DNA from: an uncultured Aquimarina sp.
GTDB lineage: Bacteria > Bacteroidota > Bacteroidia > Flavobacteriales > Flavobacteriaceae
Direction of reading: 5' to 3'
Assembly (NCBI GenBank): GCA_947496355.1
Contig: CANMCO010000001.1
Location: 186,001-250,000 of the forward strand
DNA: 64,000 bases
Made by a program: the position numbers and the translations under genes
Shown: piece by piece, positions 43,373 through 51,870 of the stretch
How the letters are laid out: the number at the start of each line of letters is the position of its first letter
How positions within the stretch are numbered: the stretch's first letter is position 1
The notes under the pieces: model-generated
What the model was told of the DNA's origin: nothing
Database searches by the model: none
Seen by the model: the letters and a program-made list of their open reading frames with translations, nothing else

Positions 43373-43412
43373 AATAAGAGCGGATCTTGGTTAACCAAGA
43401 TCCGCTCTTATT
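43373..43412. terminator. Bidirectional terminator between convergent genes
   Basis: Perfect 40-nt palindrome aataagagcggatcttggtt|aaccaagatccgctcttatt. Confidence 0.85.
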
Positions 43413-43437
43413 ATTTTTATGAGGATTCACAAGACAT

Positions 43438-44709
43438 TTACAAGTCAAAACCTAAGTCTTTTCTATAATACATCTTATCAAAATGTAGCTTTTCAATATT
43501 TTGATAAGATTTTTTTAGTGCTAATCTAAAGTCATCATCAAGTGAAGTTACAGCGATCACTCTACCACCATTGGTCACTACTTTGTCACCATCTAGCTTT
43601 GTTCCTGCATGAAAAACTATAGATTCTGAAATATCATCAATACCTGTAATCTCTTTTCCTTTTTCATATGCTTCAGGATACCCTCCAGAAACAGTCATCA
43701 CTGTAGTAGCAGTTCTTGAATCGATTTCCAGACTTGCTTTATCCAAAGATTGATTCCCTACGTGTTGAAACAAGGTCACCAGATCTGTCTTCACTCGTGG
43801 CAGAACAGCTTCGGTCTCGGGATCGCCCATACGCACGTTATATTCAATTACTTTTGGATCATCTCCTACTTTGATCAGTCCGATAAAAATAAAGCCTTTA
43901 TAATCGATGTTTTCTTTAGCCAATCCATCTACCGTGGGTTTTATGATTCGCTCTTCAATTTTTGCCATAAACGCTTCATCGGCAAAAGGTACGGGTGAGA
44001 TGGCCCCCATCCCTCCTGTGTTAAGACCTGTATCTCCTTCACCAATGCGTTTATAATCTTTTGCAGTGGGTAATGTGAGATAGTTTTTACCATCGGTAAG
44101 TACAAAAACACTTAGTTCTATCCCGTCTAGGAATTCTTCAATAACCACTTTCTCACTTGCCGCTCCAAACTTTTTATTGGTGAGCATGTTTTCTAACTCT
44201 GTTTTGGCCTCCTCTATATCCTGTAATATCAAAACTCCTTTTCCGGCAGCCAAACCATCTGCTTTGAGTACATAGGGAGCATGTAATGTTTCTAGAAACA
44301 TTTTTCCAGCTTCCAGACTTTCTGCGGTAAAACTTTGATATGCAGCTGTAGGAATATTGTGCATAGACATAAACTCTTTTGCACGCTCCTTACTGCCTTC
44401 TAGTAAAGCACCTCTTTTTGAAGGACCTATAACAATTATGTTACTTAGCTGGGGGTCATCAGAAAAGAAATTAGAGATTCCTTGTACTAATGGATCTTCA
44501 GGTCCTACGACTACCATCTTGATGTTTTCTTTTAGTACTAGCTCTTTTATAGCAGGAAAATCAGTTGCCGAAATAGCTATATTGGTTGCTATCTTAGCTG
44601 TACCTGCATTACCAGGTGCTACAAACAGTTTATCGCAAAGCTTGCTTTGTACAATTTTATAGGCAAATGTATGTTCTCTCCCTCCGGATCCGAGTACTAG
44701 AATATTCAT
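43438..44709 (-). CDS. purD: Phosphoribosylamine--glycine ligase
   Basis: MNILVLGSGGREHTFAYKI, KADGLAAGKGV, NTGGMGAISPVP, NVRMGDPETEAVLPRV. Confidence 0.98.
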   Translation of the reverse strand: MNILVLGSGGREHTFAYKIVQSKLCDKLFVAPGNAGTAKIATNIAISATDFPAIKELVLKENIKMVVVGPEDPLVQGISNFFSDDPQLSNIIVIGPSKRGALLEGSKERAKEFMSMHNIPTAAYQSFTAESLEAGKMFLETLHAPYVLKADGLAAGKGVLILQDIEEAKTELENMLTNKKFGAASEKVVIEEFLDGIELSVFVLTDGKNYLTLPTAKDYKRIGEGDTGLNTGGMGAISPVPFADEAFMAKIEERIIKPTVDGLAKENIDYKGFIFIGLIKVGDDPKVIEYNVRMGDPETEAVLPRVKTDLVTLFQHVGNQSLDKASLEIDSRTATTVMTVSGGYPEAYEKGKEITGIDDISESIVFHAGTKLDGDKVVTNGGRVIAVTSLDDDFRLALKKSYQNIEKLHFDKMYYRKDLGFDL

Positions 44710-44764
44710 GGTGGTTACTTTAATAAATGTAATTTTTTATTTGTTCGTTTTCTTTGCCTATCCT

Positions 44765-44786
44765 ACCCTTCGACTACGCTCAGGGT
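44765..44786. repeat. CTTCGACTACGCTCAG palindromic repeat
   Basis: acccttcgactacgctcagggt. Confidence 0.7.
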
Positions 44787-45268
44787 AACAAATCAAAAGA
44801 AAAGGTACTTTTTTAAAGGCTCAAAAATAGTTTATTCGTTGTTGTATTGCTAATGGTTTGTAGTAAAAACTTGAGATCTAACGCAACATTTTCGGAAGCG
44901 ATATTATAATACGATAACTATATCACCTCATCGTAGCATTGCTCTGGATGTTTATAGTGGCCACTATATACTACAAACTGCCTCAAGATTGAGGCTGTTT
45001 GCTAGATTTTTTATTCTTATTGCTTACTCTTGTGTGGCACGGAATGCAACCTTAAATCCGTATGTCTTAATAAGTTTAGATTTGTTTCTAATAATTTGGT
45101 TTAAAATTAGCTGGAATCTTTGAGTTTTATGGTTTACTCTGTAAATTTTACTACAAGCCCAAATTGTTTAGGTATTTCAAAAGATGATGGCACATATAAT
45201 TTTAGCCCCAACTTTGTTAGGGTTTGCTTTTTAGGTACCTCATTTTGGGGATGTGTGTCTGATTTATC

Positions 45269-46385
45269 CTATGTTTTAAAATGTATGTCTCCATAAATCC
45301 TGAGTGCCTGCCTTCTTGAAGATCTTACCCATTTTGCAGGAATTGTAATAAACCTAAAGATGAATTTCTTAATCCTAAAATTTGATTTTAAATACTTGAA
45401 ATTCTTTGAAAATTTAGTAATAATATAATTGTATAGGTTTCTACACATTGCTGTGAATAGTAAAAATACTGTATTTTGTTCGAGTTTAGAAAAAGGTAGG
45501 TTATTCCATCCGAAGTCATTTTTGAGTGCATCGAATTCTTTTTCTATAGCTCCTCGTTGATTGTAAAATTGCGCTACTTCATTTTTAGTTTTTTGATAAT
45601 CATTGGTTAAAATAGCAGAATATAAATAGGCTTCATTTGTAAACATATTAATTTGCTTGTCATCCCTTTCGACCTTAGTTACAACTAATCTATATGTTTT
45701 TAGCCTATCTAACTGTTTATTCCTTTTTAATGTTCTAATAAATGGTGTGAATTCAATTTCTCCTCTAAATCCTATTTCGTTACCTAAATCTACTTTTTCC
45801 CAATTATTAATAAGAGCAATTGTTTTTGCTAAAGCACCACTCATGCAAGCCCTGAGATAAAATTTATTTGTATTTTGACTGACCAACTCTACAACATCAA
45901 GCTGATAAGAAGCTCCATCTGCTCTAAAAGCATCAATTTTGATGTTTTGTTCTTTAAGCATAGTAAACATTCTGGACAAGGTCTGATACTGTAATGTTTT
46001 AGCATCACTATTTCCATTCCTGTTTTCTATGAATACAATATTATGACCAATAATACCAACTCCTGGACAATATCCATTGTTAGCTTTATAAGTCCTTGTG
46101 CTGTCAGCTTTATTTGTGTAGATTAATGTGTTATCATAATCTAAAATATAACTCCGGGTTTCGGATAACCCTATTGTTTTTAACAACTTAAGATTTAATT
46201 CATTCAGATAATGATATAAACTAAATTGATGAAGTTTTGTACCTCTTTTTGCTGTGAAAATATCTTTGGGTAAGGCTAATTCTTTAAAACGATCCAAAAC
46301 CCTATCTGGGCTAGGTACTTCAATATATCGGTTATTCTTTAAGTGTTGATGGAAATTACCACCTAAGTCCTCTATGCAATCCCCT
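45269..46385 (-). pseudogene. IS1380-family transposase, 5'-truncated
   Basis: ILDYDNTLIYT, FRADGASYQLDVVELV, YNQRGAIEKEFDALKNDFGWNNLPFSKLEQN; N-terminal ~60 aa missing, homology stops at GDCIEDL next to a REP. Confidence 0.8.
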
Positions 46386-46390
46386 TTGCT

Positions 46391-46413
46391 GGCGCAAGTT
46401 TGCAACTTGTGCC
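46391..46413 (+). repeat. REP type A, copy 1
   Basis: ggcgcaagtttgcaacttgtgcc imperfect hairpin. Confidence 0.85.
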
Positions 46414-46446
46414 TTATTTCTTACTCATACCCAACCAGGCTTTGAC

Positions 46447-46468
46447 GGCACCAGAAACATTCTGGCGC
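46447..46468 (-). repeat. REP type B, copy 1
   Basis: ggcaccagaaacattctggcgc hairpin. Confidence 0.85.
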
Positions 46469-46510
46469 TAGCAGGGCATCTAGATTTTTTGCAACTACAA
46501 CAGCTCCGCT

Positions 46511-46533
46511 GGCGCAAGTTTGCAACTTGTGCC
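46511..46533 (+). repeat. REP type A, copy 2
   Basis: ggcgcaagtttgcaacttgtgcc, just 3' of the RAYT gene. Confidence 0.85.
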
Positions 46534-46537
46534 TTTG

Positions 46538-47107
46538 TTACTTAGATAACCCTAATATATATCCGTCGCTATCAATTTCTAAAATTGTAAAATCATCCTG
46601 ATAATTTCTTGCGCTGCTGTATTTCCAATCAACAGGATTGGTTACAAAACCAGATTCGACAGGATTGTTATGAATATAATCAATTTTTTGTTGAATTACT
46701 TTATCACTCCATAACTCAATTGGTTTATTATGATGTTGCCAAAGTTGATAGGCATTTACATTTCCTTTTTCTTTTCCAGCTTTTTCAAACATCCATAGTA
46801 GCCATTCTTTTCTGCTTTCTTGTGGATTATTTTGTATTGCTTCTGCTACTTTTTTTGATGTATGTTTTTTAAAGTCTCTAATTAACCCTGATGGATCTTC
46901 TTTGCCAGAACGAAAAACTAAATGTATATGACTTGGCATAAAACAGTAAGCATATACTTCCATTTCTTTATGTTTTCTGCAATACTCTATACTACTAGCC
47001 AAAATTGATAGATACTTCTCTCGGGTAAATACATCGATCCAATATACCGTGGCAAAACTTACAAAATATAGCCCTTCTTTGTTGTGAAATTTATATTTCC
47101 TGCTCAT
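46538..47107 (-). mobile_element. RAYT: REP-associated Y1/HUH transposase
   Basis: HUH-like MPSHIHLVF and IDYIHNNPVESGFV motifs; start at internal Met MSRKYKFHNKEGLYFVSFATVYW; flanked by REP hairpins. Confidence 0.92.
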
Positions 47108-47122
47108 TAGCCCAAAATACAA

Positions 47123-47153
47123 AATGCCAGTTTTGTTTTTTGAAACTGGCATT
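47123..47153. terminator. Terminator-like hairpin immediately upstream of RAYT start
   Basis: aatgccagttt-N9-aaactggcatt, 11-bp perfect stem. Confidence 0.6.
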
Positions 47154-47199
47154 TTTATTCTGTTTACTCATACTTTACTAAGCTTTGATCTCCTCCGTT

Positions 47200-47222
47200 G
47201 GGGCAAGTTTGCAGCTTGTGCC
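47200..47222 (+). repeat. REP type A, copy 3 (diverged)
   Basis: ggggcaagtttgcagcttgtgcc. Confidence 0.8.
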
Positions 47223-47255
47223 TTATTTTTTACACATACCCAACCAAGCTTTGAC

Positions 47256-47277
47256 GGCACCAGAAACATTCTGGCGC
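47256..47277 (-). repeat. REP type B, copy 2
   Basis: ggcaccagaaacattctggcgc. Confidence 0.85.
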
Positions 47278-47338
47278 TAGCGGGGGCTGCTTTACTATCT
47301 TTCTTATTATTATTATTCATACACCACCAAGCTTTAAC

Positions 47339-47360
47339 GGCACCAGAAACATTCTGGCGC
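47339..47360 (-). repeat. REP type B, copy 3
   Basis: ggcaccagaaacattctggcgc, inside an ~80-bp direct repeat (47286 / 47423). Confidence 0.85.
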
Positions 47361-47475
47361 TAGCCGGGGGATCTGGATGTTTGTAGCGACCAATTCGAAG
47401 CAAAAACAGCCTCAAAATTGTGGCTGCTTTACTATCTTTCTTATTATTATCATTCATACACCGCCAAGCTTTAAC

Positions 47476-47497
47476 GGCACCAGAAACATTCTGGCGC
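47476..47497 (-). repeat. REP type B, copy 4
   Basis: ggcaccagaaacattctggcgc, inside an ~80-bp direct repeat. Confidence 0.85.
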
Positions 47498-47507
47498 TAG
47501 CGAGGGT

Positions 47508-47603
47508 ATTAACGATATCGAGCATCTGCCCGAAGAAGACAAACAACATATCTTCTACCTGATCGATAACCTTGTAAAAGCTGCTAAACTTAAAACGCTA
47601 TAA
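47508..47603 (+). pseudogene. C-terminal remnant of an XRE/HTH-type regulator
   Basis: INDIEHLPEEDKQHIFYLIDNLVKAAKLKTL* open frame directly abutting REP B copy 4. Confidence 0.55.
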
Positions 47604-47606
47604 AAA

Positions 47607-47637
47607 TAAAACAGCCACTCGTTAAAGTGGCTGTTTT
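47607..47637 (+). terminator. Terminator of the XRE remnant
   Basis: aaaacagccact ... agtggctgtttt, directly after the stop codon. Confidence 0.75.
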
Positions 47638-47691
47638 ACTATGTATTGACTTTTCGTCTTTGATCATGGTACGGATTACACTACGTTAAAT

Positions 47692-47718
47692 CCGCACTAT
47701 CTGGTGCGGTTTTTTTTC
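47692..47718 (+). terminator. Rho-independent terminator-like hairpin
   Basis: ccgcac-tatctg-gtgcgg followed by T9. Confidence 0.6.
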
Positions 47719-47724
47719 TATACT

Positions 47725-48072
47725 CTAAATAGTTATAATAAAGAAAAACATTATCAAAAAAAATACAGTATAGATAAATAACATTTTATACCTAGGAGGT
47801 TTTTTTAATTTCTCTTCAAATTTTTTCGGATTAAAAAAGAACATATATCTAATTCCTAGGACTATATAAAAAAATGAAAAAATGAAAACAACTAGTTCTT
47901 TTGTAAAATCAAAATTGAAGAAACTAGGCTCAATCAATTCTAGCAATTTGAACAGGAAGAATATATGTAAAAATATTAGCAATACAATGAACGAAACTGA
48001 ATATACTCCAGGGATATCACTTTTAAATCGATTTTTATATAGTATATAAATTTTGTAATATAATCTATCCAT
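47725..48072 (-). CDS. Small 3-TM membrane protein, candidate immunity protein for the RHS protein
   Basis: 115 aa, strongly hydrophobic, immediately downstream (11 bp) of the RHS gene. Confidence 0.55.
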   Translation of the reverse strand: MDRLYYKIYILYKNRFKSDIPGVYSVSFIVLLIFLHIFFLFKLLELIEPSFFNFDFTKELVVFIFSFFYIVLGIRYMFFFNPKKFEEKLKKPPRYKMLFIYTVFFLIMFFFIITI

Positions 48073-48083
48073 AAAATACTGCT

Positions 48084-51000
48084 TTATTCTCCAAATCTAT
48101 GGAAAGTTGGGGAGATGTTAGTGCTATAATCAGGAGGAATTGTAGCTCTAGCGATTGACCATCCACTTGACAATACCCAACCTACTCCCGGTATAAATGC
48201 TACAGCACCCATTAATGTATCTGCTCCTGCAAAAGGAGTTACTTCACCATCTATGTAAATTTGATGAACACTTAATCCAACTCCTGCAACATTACCAACA
48301 ACACCGACTGCTTTTACCCCTTTTATTAAATTTACTTTTGTTTTAAAACTATTAGCAGATTTAGTAACATCTTCTGGGCCAAAAGTCAACAATTTACCAT
48401 CAGGAGATTTATACCTTCCTCCTTTTAAAAGTGCTTTTCCAGTATTAGGGTCTAATTGATAAGATCTTAACTTACCAGCTCCATTAAATTCTCTTGATAA
48501 AAAAGTGTTATTCTTCAGTGCATTGGTGATTGCATCAAAATCGTTAATCGTTCCTGTAGCACCTGCACTTACACTATATAATAATAAAGATGTATTAATA
48601 ATATCTTTACTATTAGAATGATGTTTTCCACTTCCTGTTAAATATACAGTATTCAGTTGATTTTGAACAGCGGAAGCAATGTTAATACCATCTTCAGTAC
48701 TTATACCACAAGATACACAGCCACCATCAGGATCGACATTACTTATCCAATTATTACCCATTGCCAGATAAGGAGAGGTAAATTCACCATAAGGATCGGT
48801 AGTCAACCAACGATTAATACGCGGATCATATAATCTTAGCTCAAAGGCAGGCTTTCCAGTTTCAGGGTCAGTTTCAGCAAATTCTCCTTGATATCCATAC
48901 CTATAATCACTTTTCAGATCTCTACCAGGCATCGCCATCCCGCCGGGATAATAATCTGTTGCACTGGTCATTGCCATGGCTTGCCCACTTGGCGTTCTAC
49001 CCACTACGGCACGTACATTTCCTAAATGATCTGTAAGTTGGTATAGTCTCGTGCCATCACTTTTACGTACTCCTAGTCTACTTGCCCCATAAATGGTGTT
49101 TTCTAACAGATTAGTAGTACTTCCTTGCTTTCTATAAATCGCCATAGCTGTTCCCGCAGCATCACGTACATAATACTCTGTATGGCTTAAATTTCCGTTT
49201 GATAGGTTATAGGCTTCTTTGCGTACTCTATGCCCTTTATCATTGTAAAAGAACTTCACTGCAGGTTGGTTTCCTTTTTTAACTTCGGTCACCAAACCAC
49301 TTGCGTTATAAAGATAGGCAATATTTTCTTCATTGTTTTTGATTAACTGTCCTATGTCATTATACTCATAGTTATTCCCATCCTGATCCTCGATATCGTC
49401 TGCACCAGTTACGCTTCCTACAGCGTCATCAACTCTTAGAAGTTGATTAGGTTTGTCCGTTTTGTAGGTATAAGACAATTTATCCATGGCATTACTACCA
49501 CTGGCTGCACCTTTATTACGATTCAATTTCTTGATATTACCGTTAGCATCATAAGTGATACCTGATACATTATAATCCCCATTGCCATTTACATCAACAC
49601 CCGTATCAATTTTGGCTCCAAAAACTAAACTGGTAGTTGCTTTAATACCAAATCCTGGTTTAAGGTAAATCCCGTTGGTTGCCTCAACTGTTTCAGAAGC
49701 TGTTACCGTTTGACTTCTGGTTTCTTCAGCCTCTAATGTTGGGTCAGGACCCGTAATATTCTGATTAAAGCTAGCGCCCTGCAGCCAGTTATTCTTATTA
49801 TACTTATAGTAATAGCTATCAGCAGCGTTATTATTCTGACCTTTGGTGTTCCAGGTAGTAGCCTTGATATTGCCATTGTATTGATCGATACCATTTGTAG
49901 TGGTAGCAATGGGTTTGGGTGTGTTACTTCGGGTATAATCCCCGTTATAATAATGAATATTCATCCCAAATAGATCTGGCATACTTCCCGTAACATTGCC
50001 AGGGTCATTTGCCGCATTTGGATTGTTGATACTTTTTAAGGCACCATTCAGATTATATACATAATCTATACCCTGTAATTTATTTGCAATATTGGTACTC
50101 TTTAAAGCTCCAGTTTCATAATATGTATATGCAGCATGTTCTGTAAAATCATTACCATTGGTAGACGTTTCTACTTTGGTCAAACTATAATTGTCAGCAT
50201 CATAAGTATATTTATGAATAAACTGATCTGTTTTCCCTTTTTGATATAATACCTTGTTTACTTGAGATGTAATTGGGTCATACTCATAATCAATTGTCTT
50301 TATTCCTAGGTCTGTAATATTTTGCACGATCCATTGTACCCTACCGTAGATATCGTAACTATAATAGGTCGTGGTATTTTCGTTACTGGTTTTGGCTACA
50401 TTGCCCGCCAAAAAGGACGGGTTCTTATAGTTGGTTGGTAATGCCGAAATGTCACTAGAAGTAACTATATCATAGGTTGTAATGTGCTGTTCTTTTCTGG
50501 TGCCAGAAGGTAAATTTCCGTTTACATCTGTAGTCTGAAAAGCGTCGCTTATGATAACTCCGCTTTCAATAGGTCTAGCTCTATGGTCATAATTGGTATA
50601 CGAAAATTCTCCTGCTGCAAGCTGCTTACTATTTTGAGAAAAACGAATTTGCCCATCTCTACGATATCTGAACGCAGCGTCTCCTTCATCTGGGCTATGC
50701 GTCTGTTTAAGCTGCCCTCGAGAATTGTATGTAAAAGTGCTCTCTAGCTTATTAAGCGGTTGTTTGCTGCTTACTAATCGGCCCGCTTTGTCGTAATAGT
50801 TTAAACTATAGTCATAGTAATTTTCTGGGTATGTAACACTAATACTTCCCGGGACATACCCTGCTAAATTTTTTATACTTATTCTGTAAAAGCCATTGGG
50901 TAAATCTTTTAACGGAGTAGTGACTATTTTTTCGGTTATAAGATCATATATTTCTAAAACCGTCCCCGGGTTTCCGGGCAGGGTAATTTCATTATTGTCT

Positions 51001-51848
51001 GAAATAAAAGCTCCTGTTCTTCCGACAGGAATATGAATATCTACATATCCTTGATTTCTAATTTTTATAAAGGAAGTTCTGGTATTGGTAATGCCTCCTT
51101 CTTCGTTTCCACTTCGTGCAGTAGCCAATGTTCTCCCATCGGTGTCCGTAAACACTACCGTTTCAATACCGTGTATATCCCGTGATACTGTTTTTACAAT
51201 TTTATAATTATTATATCTTATATCATCAAAAGCTTGAGGTTGTGACAGCTCTTGCCCCACAGGCATTGAGAACACATACCCATTTTTCCATTCCCCATTC
51301 ATTTTATTACCGCCAATTGTTTTTAATGCCGTACCCGGATTTAACTCACTATAAATGGTACGTGAATATGGTCTGGATGTAACATCCTGATACGGTTCAC
51401 TAGTATTACTAGTACTATAATACCAACCCAATGTATTAAGGTAGGCCCCTACAACGGATGGGTTATCTAGGTTTGCATTTTCAAAATCGCTAAGACCAAA
51501 ATCAGTATTGTTGGATTTTTTTATAAATCCTGTTTTATAACTAAAATTGGAGTTTGTACTAATTGGTGCGCTAAGTGTTTGTAACGCTGGCCGGCCTAAT
51601 TGATCGTAAAGGATTTCACTCGCCCAATTTTTTCCCGTCTTTGGGTCAAAAGATTGAGATTGTGTGGCTCTACCAAGGTTATCATAAAAACCTACACTGG
51701 CCCCGATAACCTTACCGTTAACATCATATCTATTAACAGATGTCCAGTTTTTATCAGTGTCTGTAACAGATAGTGAGGTTTGGGCCATTAAAGGTGTTGT
51801 GATTGCCAACAACAAACAAAATACTATATATAGCTTTAAATTTTTCAT
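48084..51848 (-). CDS. YD/RHS-repeat protein with RHS core and divergent C-terminal tail (DUF6443-like N-terminus)
   Basis: YYDKAGRLVSSKQPLNKLESTFTYNSRGQL, YQLTDHLGNVRAVVGRT, FELRLYDPRINRWLTTDPYGEFTSPYLAMGNNWISNVDPDG core then ~212-aa tail. Confidence 0.85.
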   Translation of the reverse strand: MKNLKLYIVFCLLLAITTPLMAQTSLSVTDTDKNWTSVNRYDVNGKVIGASVGFYDNLGRATQSQSFDPKTGKNWASEILYDQLGRPALQTLSAPISTNSNFSYKTGFIKKSNNTDFGLSDFENANLDNPSVVGAYLNTLGWYYSTSNTSEPYQDVTSRPYSRTIYSELNPGTALKTIGGNKMNGEWKNGYVFSMPVGQELSQPQAFDDIRYNNYKIVKTVSRDIHGIETVVFTDTDGRTLATARSGNEEGGITNTRTSFIKIRNQGYVDIHIPVGRTGAFISDNNEITLPGNPGTVLEIYDLITEKIVTTPLKDLPNGFYRISIKNLAGYVPGSISVTYPENYYDYSLNYYDKAGRLVSSKQPLNKLESTFTYNSRGQLKQTHSPDEGDAAFRYRRDGQIRFSQNSKQLAAGEFSYTNYDHRARPIESGVIISDAFQTTDVNGNLPSGTRKEQHITTYDIVTSSDISALPTNYKNPSFLAGNVAKTSNENTTTYYSYDIYGRVQWIVQNITDLGIKTIDYEYDPITSQVNKVLYQKGKTDQFIHKYTYDADNYSLTKVETSTNGNDFTEHAAYTYYETGALKSTNIANKLQGIDYVYNLNGALKSINNPNAANDPGNVTGSMPDLFGMNIHYYNGDYTRSNTPKPIATTTNGIDQYNGNIKATTWNTKGQNNNAADSYYYKYNKNNWLQGASFNQNITGPDPTLEAEETRSQTVTASETVEATNGIYLKPGFGIKATTSLVFGAKIDTGVDVNGNGDYNVSGITYDANGNIKKLNRNKGAASGSNAMDKLSYTYKTDKPNQLLRVDDAVGSVTGADDIEDQDGNNYEYNDIGQLIKNNEENIAYLYNASGLVTEVKKGNQPAVKFFYNDKGHRVRKEAYNLSNGNLSHTEYYVRDAAGTAMAIYRKQGSTTNLLENTIYGASRLGVRKSDGTRLYQLTDHLGNVRAVVGRTPSGQAMAMTSATDYYPGGMAMPGRDLKSDYRYGYQGEFAETDPETGKPAFELRLYDPRINRWLTTDPYGEFTSPYLAMGNNWISNVDPDGGCVSCGISTEDGINIASAVQNQLNTVYLTGSGKHHSNSKDIINTSLLLYSVSAGATGTINDFDAITNALKNNTFLSREFNGAGKLRSYQLDPNTGKALLKGGRYKSPDGKLLTFGPEDVTKSANSFKTKVNLIKGVKAVGVVGNVAGVGLSVHQIYIDGEVTPFAGADTLMGAVAFIPGVGWVLSSGWSIARATIPPDYSTNISPTFHRFGE

Positions 51849-51870
51849 TTTTTTCTATTGTTTAGGTTGG

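Noticed and set aside
44710-45268. IS1380 terminal inverted repeats and target duplication
   Set aside because: Could not identify a convincing IR pair; the 5' end of the element is lost at the REP junction.
46609-46872. Plus-strand 87-aa ORF antisense to the RAYT
   Set aside because: Lies wholly within the RAYT coding region; no independent support.
46391-47500. Possible CRISPR array (repeated ~22-bp elements)
   Set aside because: Repeats are palindromic REPs in both orientations, irregularly spaced, spacers themselves conserved, no cas genes; RAYT explains them.
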